A stretch of 64,000 nt of DNA from Ensifer sp. LC163. Its GTDB lineage: Bacteria; Pseudomonadota; Alphaproteobacteria; Rhizobiales; Rhizobiaceae. Below the pieces are notes generated by a model that worked only from the letters and a program-made list of their open reading frames with translations, was not told the DNA's origin and did no database searches. Of the stretch, positions 44,363 to 53,065 are shown one piece after another. The stretch lies in assembly GCF_001695855.1 (NCBI RefSeq), contig NZ_MBSS01000023.1:124001-188000 (forward strand), read 5' to 3'. The translations under genes were made by a program, and so were the position numbers. The first letter of the stretch is position 1, and each line of letters starts with the position of its first letter.

Positions 44363-44466
44363 CTGCATAATTCCTTAAATCGGAATCGATCTAAGGATAA
44401 ATTATGCAGCAAGTTTAAAGTGTTACAGCGTCCTTAGCGCGTCATGTTTGACGCGCGGCGCTGTAA
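44363..44466 (-). repeat. RIME-like element, copy 3
   Basis: Same two palindromes as at 18085 but in the opposite orientation: CTGCATAATTCC...AATTATGCAG first, then TTACAGCG...CGCTGTAA around GCGCGTCA/TGACGCGC. The centre of the first palindrome has changed (TCGGAATCGATC). It lies 23 bases beyond the stop of the TonB receptor gene. Confidence 0.8.
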
Positions 44467-44488
44467 TGCCTCTTCCGTCAATATCATC

Positions 44489-46810
44489 TCAGAATGTCGC
44501 CTTGGCGCTCAGGATGAAGGAGCGGCCGGGCTCGTAGAGCGGCGTAACGGTGCCGAATTCCTGGCCATAGGTGGCACGCGCGGAATAGGTCTCGTCGAAC
44601 ACGTTCCTGATCTCCGCGCGCAACGTCAGATTGCTGTGGCTCGGCGGTTGATACTCGACGAAGGTGTTGAACACCTTGTAGTCTTCCAGGGTTGGGCTTC
44701 CGACTGGGACATCATCATTGTCGAGCGCAATCTCGACATCGCCGCCGACGGTGACGCCCCAATCGATGAAGCTGTGCGCCGCCAAAAGCGTGATGAACTG
44801 GCCGGCGGGGGCCGCGAGATAGATCCCGGTGTCGGAATCGGCCGGCTTGCCGTCGATCGACACATCGATATTGGCATACTTGACCTTGAAGTATCCGTCG
44901 CCCCAGTCATAGCCAGCGCCGACCTCGAAGCCCTTCGAGCGCACGTCATGGTTCTCGATCGCCTTTGCGACCGCGTATTTGGCGGTGCGCGCGTCGTCGA
45001 TATCGGTGCGGAAGAGGCTGCCTTCCAGGGTGAAACCGTCATGCTTGGCGACAAGGCCGAAGGCGTAGTTGTCGGCCGTGCTCGGTTCCGGCCCGTCCCC
45101 GTAATTCCACCGCGGGTTCATGATGAAGTTTTCGGCAAGCGGAACGCCGGCCCAGACATGGGAATAACCTGCCTTGGCCGTCAGCAGGTCCTCGATGAGA
45201 TCATATTCGCCCGAGACGTTGCCGCTGAAGCCGGCGTTGTCCCACTTCTCATTTCTGGTGCCGGTGAACCATTGCTGGTCGCCGCGCACACCGAGGGAAA
45301 GTCGGGTTCGTTCCCACGGCTCCAGCCGCGCCTGCGCATAGATGCCGACATTGCGGGCGCGCTCGGTCGAAGCGTCGAAAGGATCTTCGAGCTCGGCCTT
45401 GTCGTTGTAGAAATCGACACCGGCGGTGATGCTGCCGAGATCGAAGCTGAACTTGTTTTCGAACTTGCCGTTGAAGCTGCCGGTTTCGCCGGCACCGGGA
45501 TAGGGGACGGATACCGTGCTTGGCGGCACTGGTCGGGGGAAGATCGGGATCTCAAGCCGCGTCGAGCTATAGGCCAGCACGACGGTTGGATCCCACCAGC
45601 CCTCAGGCGTGCTGTCGGTATAGGAGAAGACCGTGTTCTGCCGGTCGAGCGTGTAGTCGCGCACGCGCGGTTCCCACGGCGGGCGGCCGCTGATAAAGCC
45701 GGTATTGGCGCGGAACGGGCGCGGGGCGTCGTCATAGACGCGCTCGTGGCTGATCTCGAAACGATCGCCGCTCTCGAATTCGTAAGCGGCCTTGCCGAGC
45801 CCGCTCAAGAGATCCGTGCGCGTCCCTTCGACGATGCTGCCGTTTCCGGACTTGAACTCGTCGCCCTTGGCGAAATTGAAATAGCCGAGGAATTCGAGCC
45901 CTTCCTGCATGCCGTAGGCGGAGATCCCGGTCTGGAAGGTCTTGCCGTTGAAATTGTAGTTGGAACTGATGAAGCCGCCATATCCGTCGCCGTCGAGCAG
46001 ATCGCGCGCATCCTTCGTCTCGTAGGCAATGGCGCCGCCGAGCGCGCCCGGCCCCGCATCCGCCGGCGCGATGCCTGCATCGACGCGCACAGCCTTCAAG
46101 AGACTTGGATCGATGAGGTTGGTCGCGTTGTGATGGAAGACCTTGTTGTTCTGGCGGCCGCCGTCCATGGTGACGGCGAGATTGTTTTCCTCGATGCCGT
46201 GGACATAGACTTTCTGCGACATCGGCAGCGAACTGCCAACCTCGATACCCGGCTCGCCGCGGAAGACGTCGGCAATGTTGGCCGGATTGCGCTGCTCGAG
46301 ATCTTTCTGGCTGATAACGATTTCGCCGACCCCGGTGGCGTCCCCGAACACCGAGATCGGATCAAGCGCCGTGGACCCATCCGCCGGCATCACGGCCGCG
46401 CCACCACCGGCCGCCCCGGTGCCGATCACCGCCGTCCTTCCACCGGAGATACGATACTCGATGCCTGTGCCCGAAAGCAGCCGCGCCAAAGCCTCCTCCG
46501 GCGCATAGGAACCGACGACGGCCTTGGACATGACCCCACGCGAAACCGAAGCGGCAAGCGTCACCTGCAGGCCCGATTGCCGGCCGAAGGCATTGAGCGC
46601 ATCGGCAAGCGGTTGGGCGGGCAGGTTGAAGCTGCGCGTCGCACTCGCGTGAGACGGTGCATCCTGCGCAAGTGCCGGGCTGGGCCAGTTCAGCAACGAG
46701 GCCAGGCAAATTGCCATTGCCGTCGTTGCCATTAGCCGCCCCATGGGACGCCCGCCGTCGTCGCCCCACGTCAAACGACGGGATCCCTTGCGGCCTTGCG
46801 ATATGTACAT
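44489..46810 (-). CDS. TonB-dependent receptor with STN signalling domain
   Basis: A 773-residue outer membrane receptor. After a long signal peptide (to about ALAQDA), residues ~58-110 are a secretin/TonB N-terminal domain (FNLPAQPLADALNAFGRQSGLQVTLAASVSRG) used in surface signalling to FecR. The plug follows (IVISQKDLEQRNPANIADVFRGEPGIEV; VYVHGIEENNLAVTMDGGRQNN), then a 22-strand barrel ending in SFILSAKATF with a terminal Phe. The plug resembles heme/hemoglobin-type receptors, but the FRAP and NPNL heme boxes are not evident, so the ligand (heme or siderophore) is open. AGGAGATGAG precedes ATG 46810. It is the last gene of fecI-fecR-receptor. Confidence 0.88.
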   Translation of the reverse strand: MYISQGRKGSRRLTWGDDGGRPMGRLMATTAMAICLASLLNWPSPALAQDAPSHASATRSFNLPAQPLADALNAFGRQSGLQVTLAASVSRGVMSKAVVGSYAPEEALARLLSGTGIEYRISGGRTAVIGTGAAGGGAAVMPADGSTALDPISVFGDATGVGEIVISQKDLEQRNPANIADVFRGEPGIEVGSSLPMSQKVYVHGIEENNLAVTMDGGRQNNKVFHHNATNLIDPSLLKAVRVDAGIAPADAGPGALGGAIAYETKDARDLLDGDGYGGFISSNYNFNGKTFQTGISAYGMQEGLEFLGYFNFAKGDEFKSGNGSIVEGTRTDLLSGLGKAAYEFESGDRFEISHERVYDDAPRPFRANTGFISGRPPWEPRVRDYTLDRQNTVFSYTDSTPEGWWDPTVVLAYSSTRLEIPIFPRPVPPSTVSVPYPGAGETGSFNGKFENKFSFDLGSITAGVDFYNDKAELEDPFDASTERARNVGIYAQARLEPWERTRLSLGVRGDQQWFTGTRNEKWDNAGFSGNVSGEYDLIEDLLTAKAGYSHVWAGVPLAENFIMNPRWNYGDGPEPSTADNYAFGLVAKHDGFTLEGSLFRTDIDDARTAKYAVAKAIENHDVRSKGFEVGAGYDWGDGYFKVKYANIDVSIDGKPADSDTGIYLAAPAGQFITLLAAHSFIDWGVTVGGDVEIALDNDDVPVGSPTLEDYKVFNTFVEYQPPSHSNLTLRAEIRNVFDETYSARATYGQEFGTVTPLYEPGRSFILSAKATF

Positions 46811-46916
46811 CGTATTCTCATCTCCTTGAACTGCGCTCCGTTGCCGAGCGCTTTCCAACAAAGACGAGGACCTCAGGTCTTTTTCTCAAATAATTTGAAT
46901 TTTCGTGTCAGGATTT

Positions 46917-47900
46917 TCAGTATTGCGTCAGGATGCGACCATAGGTCGAAAAGGTGCGGACGCGGCCGCCAAAGGGCTCGACCAGTGCCTTCAAGGCACT
47001 GTCCGGATCGTGAAGATCGTAGAGGCCCGTCACCTTGAGACCGGCGAGCTTTCGGTCCGGCACGGCGATCCACGCCGAGTGGTAACGTTGAAGCTGCTCG
47101 GCAACCGCGCTGACGGAGGCGTCCTTGACGAATATCCGCCCGCTGCGCCAGGCAGCGATCTGATCTGGCTGGATGGTGTCGCGCGTAATCGCGCCGTCGC
47201 TCCTGTTCACGACAGCCATCTCGCCCGGAAGCAGCCTGAAGTCTTGCTTTTGCCTGGCCTCGTCGAGCGAGAGCTGAACGACGCCTCTTTCCAGCTCGAC
47301 GGTCGTCTCTTCTCCCGCAAGCCGAACGTCGAAAGCGGTACCGACGACCAGGACCTTGACGCCTCCCGCCTCCACCGTAAACGGACGCGCCGGATTGTGC
47401 GCGACATCGAAAAACGCTTCGCCGGAAAGCAGGGTGACATGGCGTCCGGCGGCGGACATTTCGGTCTTGATGGCACTGTCGCCGCCAAGTTCGATGACGG
47501 TCCCGTCTTCCAGCGCCACTCTGGCATTCTGGCCGGTGGCAGTGATGTGATCCGCCTGAAGGCGGATCAGCAGGGACGGGCCGGCAAGGACGAGAAACAG
47601 GGTCGCAGCAATGGCCGCGACGGCGCCCATCGCCGGGCGACGCCAGCGGCCCCTGGTGATCGGAATGACATTGGCGCGCGGCGCGCCTGCCCACAGATGT
47701 TCATAGGCCGGAGCCGCTTCGCCCATCAGCTGCCACGTCCGCAGCGCATACTGCCAAGCCCGTTGGTGATCGCCTGACTGATGCAACCACCGCTGGAAAT
47801 CGGCGGTCAGGTCGGGACAATTGGGCTCAGCCTTCAGCCGCAGAAACCAGTTCATGGCTTCTTCCAGGGTAGCGGCCGCGATTTCCTGATCTTGGGTCAA
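46917..47900 (-). CDS. FecR family anti-sigma/signal transducer
   Basis: A 327-residue inner membrane protein. A cytoplasmic N-terminal region (EEAMNWFLRLKAEPNCPDLTADFQRWL) binds the sigma factor, a membrane segment follows at ~90-110 (AMGAVAAIAATLFLVLAGPSLL), then the periplasmic FecR domain (ITATGQNARVALEDGTVIELGG; GEAFFDVAHNPARPFTVEAGG) and a C-terminal STN-like region. It passes the signal from the TonB receptor to the sigma factor. The start at 47900 is a TTG with AGGAAG upstream; the first ATG (47855) would remove part of the sigma-binding region. Confidence 0.87.
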   Translation of the reverse strand: MTQDQEIAAATLEEAMNWFLRLKAEPNCPDLTADFQRWLHQSGDHQRAWQYALRTWQLMGEAAPAYEHLWAGAPRANVIPITRGRWRRPAMGAVAAIAATLFLVLAGPSLLIRLQADHITATGQNARVALEDGTVIELGGDSAIKTEMSAAGRHVTLLSGEAFFDVAHNPARPFTVEAGGVKVLVVGTAFDVRLAGEETTVELERGVVQLSLDEARQKQDFRLLPGEMAVVNRSDGAITRDTIQPDQIAAWRSGRIFVKDASVSAVAEQLQRYHSAWIAVPDRKLAGLKVTGLYDLHDPDSALKALVEPFGGRVRTFSTYGRILTQY

Positions 47901-48006
47901 TTACTTCCTACGCCGGTCTCGGCCCCTTCTGAGACACTCTTATCCGAACAATCCCTCTTTTGACAAAGACGAATGACGCGAATTTTTTTCTCAAGGGGTG
48001 ACCACT

Positions 48007-48528
48007 TTAAGTCGCGTTGACCAGAAGCGCAGTGGCAATCTTCATCATTGCTGAGCTGACATAGCGATGAGCACTGGCAGTCGATATGCCCAGATGCGCT
48101 GCCACTTCTTCAAGCGTGTAGCCGCCGAAGCGATGCATCTCGACGGCAACCCGCGCCTCGACAGGCAATTCGGAGAGTATCTGAGAAATCCTACGAACAT
48201 CGTCGCACAGCAATGTCGATTGTTCCGGTGTCGGCACATCGGCCGGGACGGACCAGAACGGGGCATCATCCTGGTGATCGATCGCCGAGACCTTCCGACG
48301 CCGCAGCACGTCGAGCGAGAGGTTCCTGACCGTGCGGTAGAGATAGGCGAGGAGCTGGCCCTTCGAAACGGATCGGGCGCTGGAGGGCAGGAACCGAACA
48401 AACGCATCCTGGACGATATCTTCGGCAGCATCGCGGGAACCGAGCAGGCGGACCGCGTAGGCGATGAGCGCCGGACGGTGGGCAAGAAAGATATCGACAC
48501 GCGTTTCGGATTGGGTCTCGGTCGTCAT
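48007..48528 (-). CDS. FecI family ECF RNA polymerase sigma factor
   Basis: A 173-residue sigma-70 family protein of the iron-responsive FecI group. Region 2 is LIAYAVRLLGSRDAAEDIVQDAFVRF and region 4 is YTLEEVAAHLGISTASAHRYVSSAM. ATG 48528 gives the expected size; the frame continues upstream into a RIME-like repeat without similarity. It should direct RNA polymerase to the receptor gene when the FecR-receptor pair senses ligand. The gene order fecI-fecR-receptor is classical, with about 107 bases each between the three genes. Confidence 0.88.
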   Translation of the reverse strand: MTTETQSETRVDIFLAHRPALIAYAVRLLGSRDAAEDIVQDAFVRFLPSSARSVSKGQLLAYLYRTVRNLSLDVLRRRKVSAIDHQDDAPFWSVPADVPTPEQSTLLCDDVRRISQILSELPVEARVAVEMHRFGGYTLEEVAAHLGISTASAHRYVSSAMMKIATALLVNAT

Positions 48529-48585
48529 GGGATCCTGGCCGGGAGCGGGTTCGTCCGCGGTTATCGCTTTGCGCGAACGGGGCGT

Positions 48586-48614
48586 AAAATTGAAAACATG
48601 TGTGTAATAGTCAA
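48586..48614 (-). promoter_or_regulatory. Candidate promoter of the fecI-like gene
   Basis: On the minus strand CTTGACT (TTGACT at 48609-48614) is followed after 17 bases by AATTTT (48586-48591), in an unusually AT-rich patch. It is about 58 bases before the start codon. I do not see a clean Fur, Irr or RirA box, though TGA and TCA words are present. Confidence 0.5.
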
Positions 48615-48698
48615 GTTTAAAATTCCGCCTGGCGCCAACTTTTCCCGCGGAAGAAGGAGAGTGTGTCGCAATCGCCGCCACGGTGGACGCTGCCGCGC

Positions 48699-48807
48699 TT
48701 ACAGCGCCGCGCGTCAAGTATGACGCGCAAAGGACGCTGTAACGCTTTAAACTTGCTGCATAATCTTATCCTTAAATCGGATCCGATTTAAGGATAAGAT
48801 TATGCAG
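48699..48807 (+). repeat. RIME-like element, copy 4 (best preserved)
   Basis: Both palindromes are intact: TTACAGCG...CGCTGTAA enclosing GCGCGTCA/TGACGCGC, then CTGCATAATCTTATCC... mirrored as GGATAAGATTATGCAG around AAATCGGATCCGATTT. Same orientation as the copies at 18085 and 61502. Confidence 0.82.
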
Positions 48808-49093
48808 CAGGCGCGCGAGACAGCGCGAACGGTGTGAAACCGACCAGATTACCAAATGCAAAGCGGCGGTCACGATCGCCGATGGCCACAATCAAGGTCC
48901 TGCGCCGGTGGCGTTTGTGGCAATCCTGAAGGGTCAGAATCTCGTCCCCAGCAGCTTGGCATTGAGGGACGCGCGGTCGCCACGCCTTGCGAAACGCGCT
49001 TTCGGCCGGAAACAGCAGGCCGCGATCCCGGCATGATCGCAGCACGAGATGTGACGATTGGTCCAGGCCGGGACTACACCGACGTGGTCGGTA

Positions 49094-49447
49094 TTAGCTG
49101 CCAGCCCCCATAACCTTCCGCATGGTCCCGTCGGGGACGGCAGTATCGGAAGCGCCACTGAACGCGAGAACCTTCTTCGCCGCGTCTTCCGCGAGCGCCT
49201 CCCAGCTGTTTCTGATGGTTGTTGCCATCTGGATCCAGGATCGGTCGACGCCGTTCTCCTCAAGCGCCACGATCAGTACATCCATCCGCTCGACACACTC
49301 GTCGATGTTCACGTGCAGCCGGGATACCTGGTCGAGCGTGATACCGGGATGACCCAGCAGCCTTGGTATGGTTGCAGCCGCCTTTTTGACGAGCTCGTCT
49401 TCTTCGATCAACGATCGCTGCCACGCCTCACACATACGCGCCCCCAT
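49094..49447 (-). CDS. Small helical protein of unknown function
   Basis: A 117-residue soluble protein, mostly helical, with no signal peptide or membrane segment. It starts GARMCEAWQRSLIEEDELVKKAAATI and has the central stretch VSRLHVNIDECVERMDVLIVALEENGVDRSW. The composition is balanced, unlike random high-GC frames. ATG 49447 has GGAG at a suitable distance; a GTG at 49453 overlaps that site. I do not recognise the family. Confidence 0.6.
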   Translation of the reverse strand: MGARMCEAWQRSLIEEDELVKKAAATIPRLLGHPGITLDQVSRLHVNIDECVERMDVLIVALEENGVDRSWIQMATTIRNSWEALAEDAAKKVLAFSGASDTAVPDGTMRKVMGAGS

Positions 49448-49662
49448 ACTCACACTCCGAACGACAGGATCGGCGCAGGCCCGATAGGGGTCAACTCACC
49501 CAAACGGGCATGAAAGCGGCAATACATCCGTCATACGGTGGAACCTTAGTCCCTCTGGACAGGTTGCGCGCTGCGAAAGATCGGGTACAGGTCCAGGCGA
49601 CGAAAGCGGCACACACTCCGCCGACGGGTCTTTGAACATGGCGCCACGCCGATTGCCATGGC

Positions 49663-50630
49663 TCAAACGACGGTGATCTGATTGCGACCGTTGCGTTTGG
49701 ATTGATAAAGGCCCTCGTCGGCCCGCCGCAAAATATCGCCGATCGCCGCGTCCGACCGGGAAATTTCCGTCAGGCCACCCTGATCGTGGAGAGAAGCTCC
49801 AGCTTGTTCTGCAGTTCCAACGAGACCTGCTGACGCAGCCTGTCTGCGATCAGCTCGCCCTCGCCGCATGTCGTCGCCGGCATCAGCACAACGAACTCGT
49901 CGCCGCCGAGGCGTGCAAGGACGTCGTCCGGCCGCAGCGCCCGCCGGCAGACGGCTGAAATCGTCGCCAGCAGATCGTCGCCAACGGAGTGCCCAAGTTC
50001 GTCATTGACTGCCTTGAAGTTGTCGACATCGAACATCAGCAGGCATGTCGGCCGGCAAGTACGCGAGGCCAGATCAAACTCGATCGCAAGCACGTCAAGC
50101 AGCTTTCGGCGATTGTAAACTCCGGTCAGGGGATCGGTTTCGCTTTGCAGGCGCAGCTGATGCTCCACTGCATTCTTTTCGGTGATGTTGCTGGCAACCC
50201 AGACCACGGCGTCCTCGCCGTCGACGGGGAAATCGAGTGCCTGCACCCGTCCTTCAAACCAGATCGGATGATCGGGGCCGGCAGCTTCCAGGCCCTTAAC
50301 ATCGCATCCTGCAAGACTGTATTCGACGATGTGCAACGCCTGGGACGCAAGCGCCTTTTCGATTTCCAGGGCAAACCACAGCGCCTTGTCATAGGCAAGA
50401 ACATCAAAAACGCTTTGTCCGACAAGACTGCTGCCGTCATGATAGTAGCGGTGGTCGGCCCCTCCAAACAGGGCCGCATAGCGGCCGCTGCGTGTCAGTA
50501 TAAACGCCGGGTCGGGCAAGGCGGCAAGAATGAGAGTGAGCTGATCGCGGGAGAACCGCACCTCGTTCTTCACAGGTGCATCCTCAGCGGCGTGACTGGT
50601 CGATACGCTCATGACGATGGCATCCAGCAT
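49663..50630 (-). pseudogene. Diguanylate cyclase (PAS-GGDEF) broken by a -1 frameshift
   Basis: From ATG 50630 (AAGGAGATA just upstream) the frame encodes a PAS-like domain (~30-140) and a GGDEF domain with LARLGGDEFVVLM and an RPDD inhibitory site five residues before it, i.e. a c-di-GMP synthase. It stops at 49770 right after LLSTIRVA. The missing end of the domain, LTEISRSDAAIGDILRRADEGLYQSKRNGRNQITVV, continues in another frame to 49663. Restoring one base near 49773-49779, for example GTGGCCTG to GTGGGCCTG, would read STIRVGLTEIS and rejoin the two. As it stands the C-terminal ~45 residues, needed for the fold, are lost. A sequencing error is the main alternative. Confidence 0.8.
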
Positions 50631-50881
50631 TATCTCCTTCCCTTGTCTCCTCTGCCAGAAACGGAAGAGCAGGCGGCGCAGACTTGGCTCGGAGCGATGC
50701 TGTCGCAAAAAACCTTCGAAATATTCAATTTTCCTAAGCCACATCCATCCGCGTGCGTGGGGATCCTCAAGGGCGCATCCGGAGGTGGCGAGGAACGCAA
50801 GCCATAAGCGATAATGCCGCATTCGACAGCCGGTAGCCTCATGGTCTATGCACCAGGCTCCGATGACGCCGGAGGCGCATG

Positions 50882-51817
50882 ATGCAAACAGACGAACTGC
50901 AACTGAAACCCGTGCGCCCGTTGCCGCCGCTCAATGCGTTACGCGCCTTCGACGCGCTGGCCAGGTGCGGCAGCCTGCGTGCGGCCGCGATCGAGCTCGG
51001 CGTCGTGCCCGGTGCCGTGCGCCAGCAGCTTGCAAGCCTTGAGGAGCATTTCGGCTTTCCCCTGCTCGATCGCCAAGGTGGACGCGTGACGCTCAATCCG
51101 GCAGGTCGGCGGTTGGCCGATGCCGTCGGTGTCGCCTTCGCCATCGTGTCGCGCGCGGCGGATGAGATATCGTCGAGCGGCAGCACGGTCCGGCTGCGAC
51201 TTGGCGCGCCGATGCCGATGGCGTCGACCTGGCTCATGCCGCGCTTGCTGGCGTTGCAGCGCGGCGTCGCTGGGCTTGAGGTCGACATCGTTCCGGTTGC
51301 CGTCAACCAGTCGCTGACCGATATGCCCGAGATCGATGCCCTGATCGTCGGCGGCGAATACCGACCGCTGCCCGACATCGCTGCAGCCGCTTTCATGGAC
51401 GATCGGTTCGGCCCGGTGCTTGCGGCCGGGCAACCGTGCCCCGGCAATACGCCCGATCTCGCGGAAATGACCGCGCTGGTCGCCCGCAACGTGCCCTACC
51501 TGTGGGACGACTGGTTTCGCGAAAGCGGCAGTGCCCCGGTCCGCTTCCGCAAGCGGATCGAGGTGGACGACCTCACGCTCGCGCTTAGTGCCGCCCGCAG
51601 CGGGCTCGGTGTCACCATCGCTCCTGCGGCATCGATCGAGGCGGAACTTCGCGCCGGTGCGCTCGAAGCGCCCTTTGGTTTTGTCAGCCGGCCGACCGGC
51701 TATCGGCTCTGCTGCCGCATTGCAGACAGGGATCGCAAGCCGATCGCCGCCCTTCGCGCCTGGCTGCTCGCAGAGGGGCGACGCCTGGAAGGAAAACTGC
51801 CCTCCGCCGCAGTTTAA
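50882..51817 (+). CDS. LysR family regulator (GcvA-like)
   Basis: A 311-residue regulator. It begins with PLPPLNALRAFDALARCGSLRAAAIELGVVPGAVRQQLASLEEHFGFPLLDRQGGRVTLN, the pattern of the GcvA/AmpR group, and has a co-inducer domain to residue ~300. There are two ATG codons in a row (50879, 50882); the second is better spaced from GGAGG. It precedes the adenosylhomocysteinase-like and Gfo/Idh genes on the same strand (72 bases) and probably controls them. Confidence 0.87.
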   Translation: MQTDELQLKPVRPLPPLNALRAFDALARCGSLRAAAIELGVVPGAVRQQLASLEEHFGFPLLDRQGGRVTLNPAGRRLADAVGVAFAIVSRAADEISSSGSTVRLRLGAPMPMASTWLMPRLLALQRGVAGLEVDIVPVAVNQSLTDMPEIDALIVGGEYRPLPDIAAAAFMDDRFGPVLAAGQPCPGNTPDLAEMTALVARNVPYLWDDWFRESGSAPVRFRKRIEVDDLTLALSAARSGLGVTIAPAASIEAELRAGALEAPFGFVSRPTGYRLCCRIADRDRKPIAALRAWLLAEGRRLEGKLPSAAV

Positions 51818-51889
51818 TGTCTCTGTCACGGCGCATGTTGCCCGGACTATCCTTGCCGGCACCATCGACAGACAGCCAGGACCATCACC

Positions 51890-53053
51890 ATGAACACCTC
51901 CAGCCACCCGTCCCGCATCGAGTGGGTCGGGCAAAGCTGCGCGCTTCTGCGCGCCACCGCCGCCGAGTTTCAGACAACCCGCCCGTTCAAGGGCTTGACG
52001 ATCGGCACGGCGATCCATCTGGAGCCGAAGACGGTTGCCCTGTTGATGACGCTCAGAGCCGGTGGAGCCGAACTCGTGGTGACCGGCAATCTGAACAGCA
52101 CCCAGCCGGCGACTGTCGACTATCTGAAAAGCCAGGGCATCGCTGTGATCGGTGGACAGACGACTGATGCGAAGGCGCATTCGGGCTTCATCGATGCGCT
52201 GCTCGATCACCAACCCGACCTGCTGCTCGACAATGGCGGCGACCTTTTCGCCCGTGTCGCCGAACGGCCCTATCGGAAACTGCTCGGCGGCACGGAGGAA
52301 ACCACTTCCGGCCGGACACGGCTGGAGCCGATGCGCGGTGCCATCGGCCTACCGGTGCTGGTGATCAACGACAGCCCCATCAAGCAGTTTGCAGAAAACC
52401 GTCATGCGGTCGGCCAGAGCCTGTTCGAAAGCTACATGCGCTTCACCAATCGCTCGACCAATGGCAAGCGCGTAACCGTTTTCGGCTATGGCGCCTGCGG
52501 CAAGGGCACCGCCGCCTGCTTCCGCAATGCCTACAGCGCCGTCAGCGTTGTCGACGTCGATCCGGTCGCCGCACTCGAGGCCCATCTCGACGGCTTCTCG
52601 ACGCCCAGACGCGATGACGCCATACACTCGGCCGACGTGATCATCACGGTCACGGGCTCCGCCAATATTCTGAGGACGTCCGATCTCCCCGCTTTCAAGG
52701 ACGGCGTGGTCCTTCTCAACGGCGGGCACTTCCCGCGCGAGATCGACGTTGCCGGCATGCGTGCCGACAACGTGGTGGTGGCAGCAGAAACCTACGTCGA
52801 CGAGGGCATCGAGACGCTCGTCCTTGCCGATGGACGCCGCATCCATATTCTCGGTGCCGGCCACATGGCCAATCTTGCCGGGCCAAGGGCACTTGGCAAT
52901 TCGGTCGAATCCATGGATCTCGGCTTTGCGCTTCAGGCCCGCTGCCTGGAGCGGGTGGCGAGCCGCACGCTCGACGCCTCGATGTGCGTCGTGCCGGTGC
53001 CGAAGGATATCAACGCCCTTGTGGCATCCGCCTATCTCGAACTGCACCGCTGA
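51890..53053 (+). CDS. Adenosylhomocysteinase-like protein, divergent
   Basis: A 387-residue relative of S-adenosylhomocysteine hydrolase (usually ~430-470). Recognisable parts are IGTAIHLEPKTVALLMTLRAGGAE with the conserved His, NLNSTQP, LLLDNGGDL, GGTEETTSGRTRL, the NAD fold VFGYGACGKGTAACFRNA, and NGGHFPREIDV. Several catalytic residues differ: STQD is STQP, the NDSVTKSKFDN region reads NDSPIKQFAENR, and the adenosine-binding GHPS region reads LGNSVESM. The C-terminal tetramer tail is absent. It may act on another nucleoside or thioether. It is 12 bases from a Gfo/Idh/MocA gene in one operon. Confidence 0.82.
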   Translation: MNTSSHPSRIEWVGQSCALLRATAAEFQTTRPFKGLTIGTAIHLEPKTVALLMTLRAGGAELVVTGNLNSTQPATVDYLKSQGIAVIGGQTTDAKAHSGFIDALLDHQPDLLLDNGGDLFARVAERPYRKLLGGTEETTSGRTRLEPMRGAIGLPVLVINDSPIKQFAENRHAVGQSLFESYMRFTNRSTNGKRVTVFGYGACGKGTAACFRNAYSAVSVVDVDPVAALEAHLDGFSTPRRDDAIHSADVIITVTGSANILRTSDLPAFKDGVVLLNGGHFPREIDVAGMRADNVVVAAETYVDEGIETLVLADGRRIHILGAGHMANLAGPRALGNSVESMDLGFALQARCLERVASRTLDASMCVVPVPKDINALVASAYLELHR

Positions 53054-53065
53054 GGGAACTGATAT

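Larger units (their letters stand above)
48529..49093. other. Intergenic region upstream of fecI-like gene
   Basis: This 565-base stretch holds the fecI promoter (48586-48614) and a RIME-like repeat (48699-48807). The rest, 48808-49093, has only a doubtful 81-residue minus-strand frame ending inside the repeat (48800-49045), with no good ribosome binding site. I call no gene there. Confidence 0.5.

Noticed and set aside
48800-49045. 81-residue minus-strand frame
   Set aside because: It ends inside a repeat element, lacks a good ribosome binding site and has no recognisable domain.
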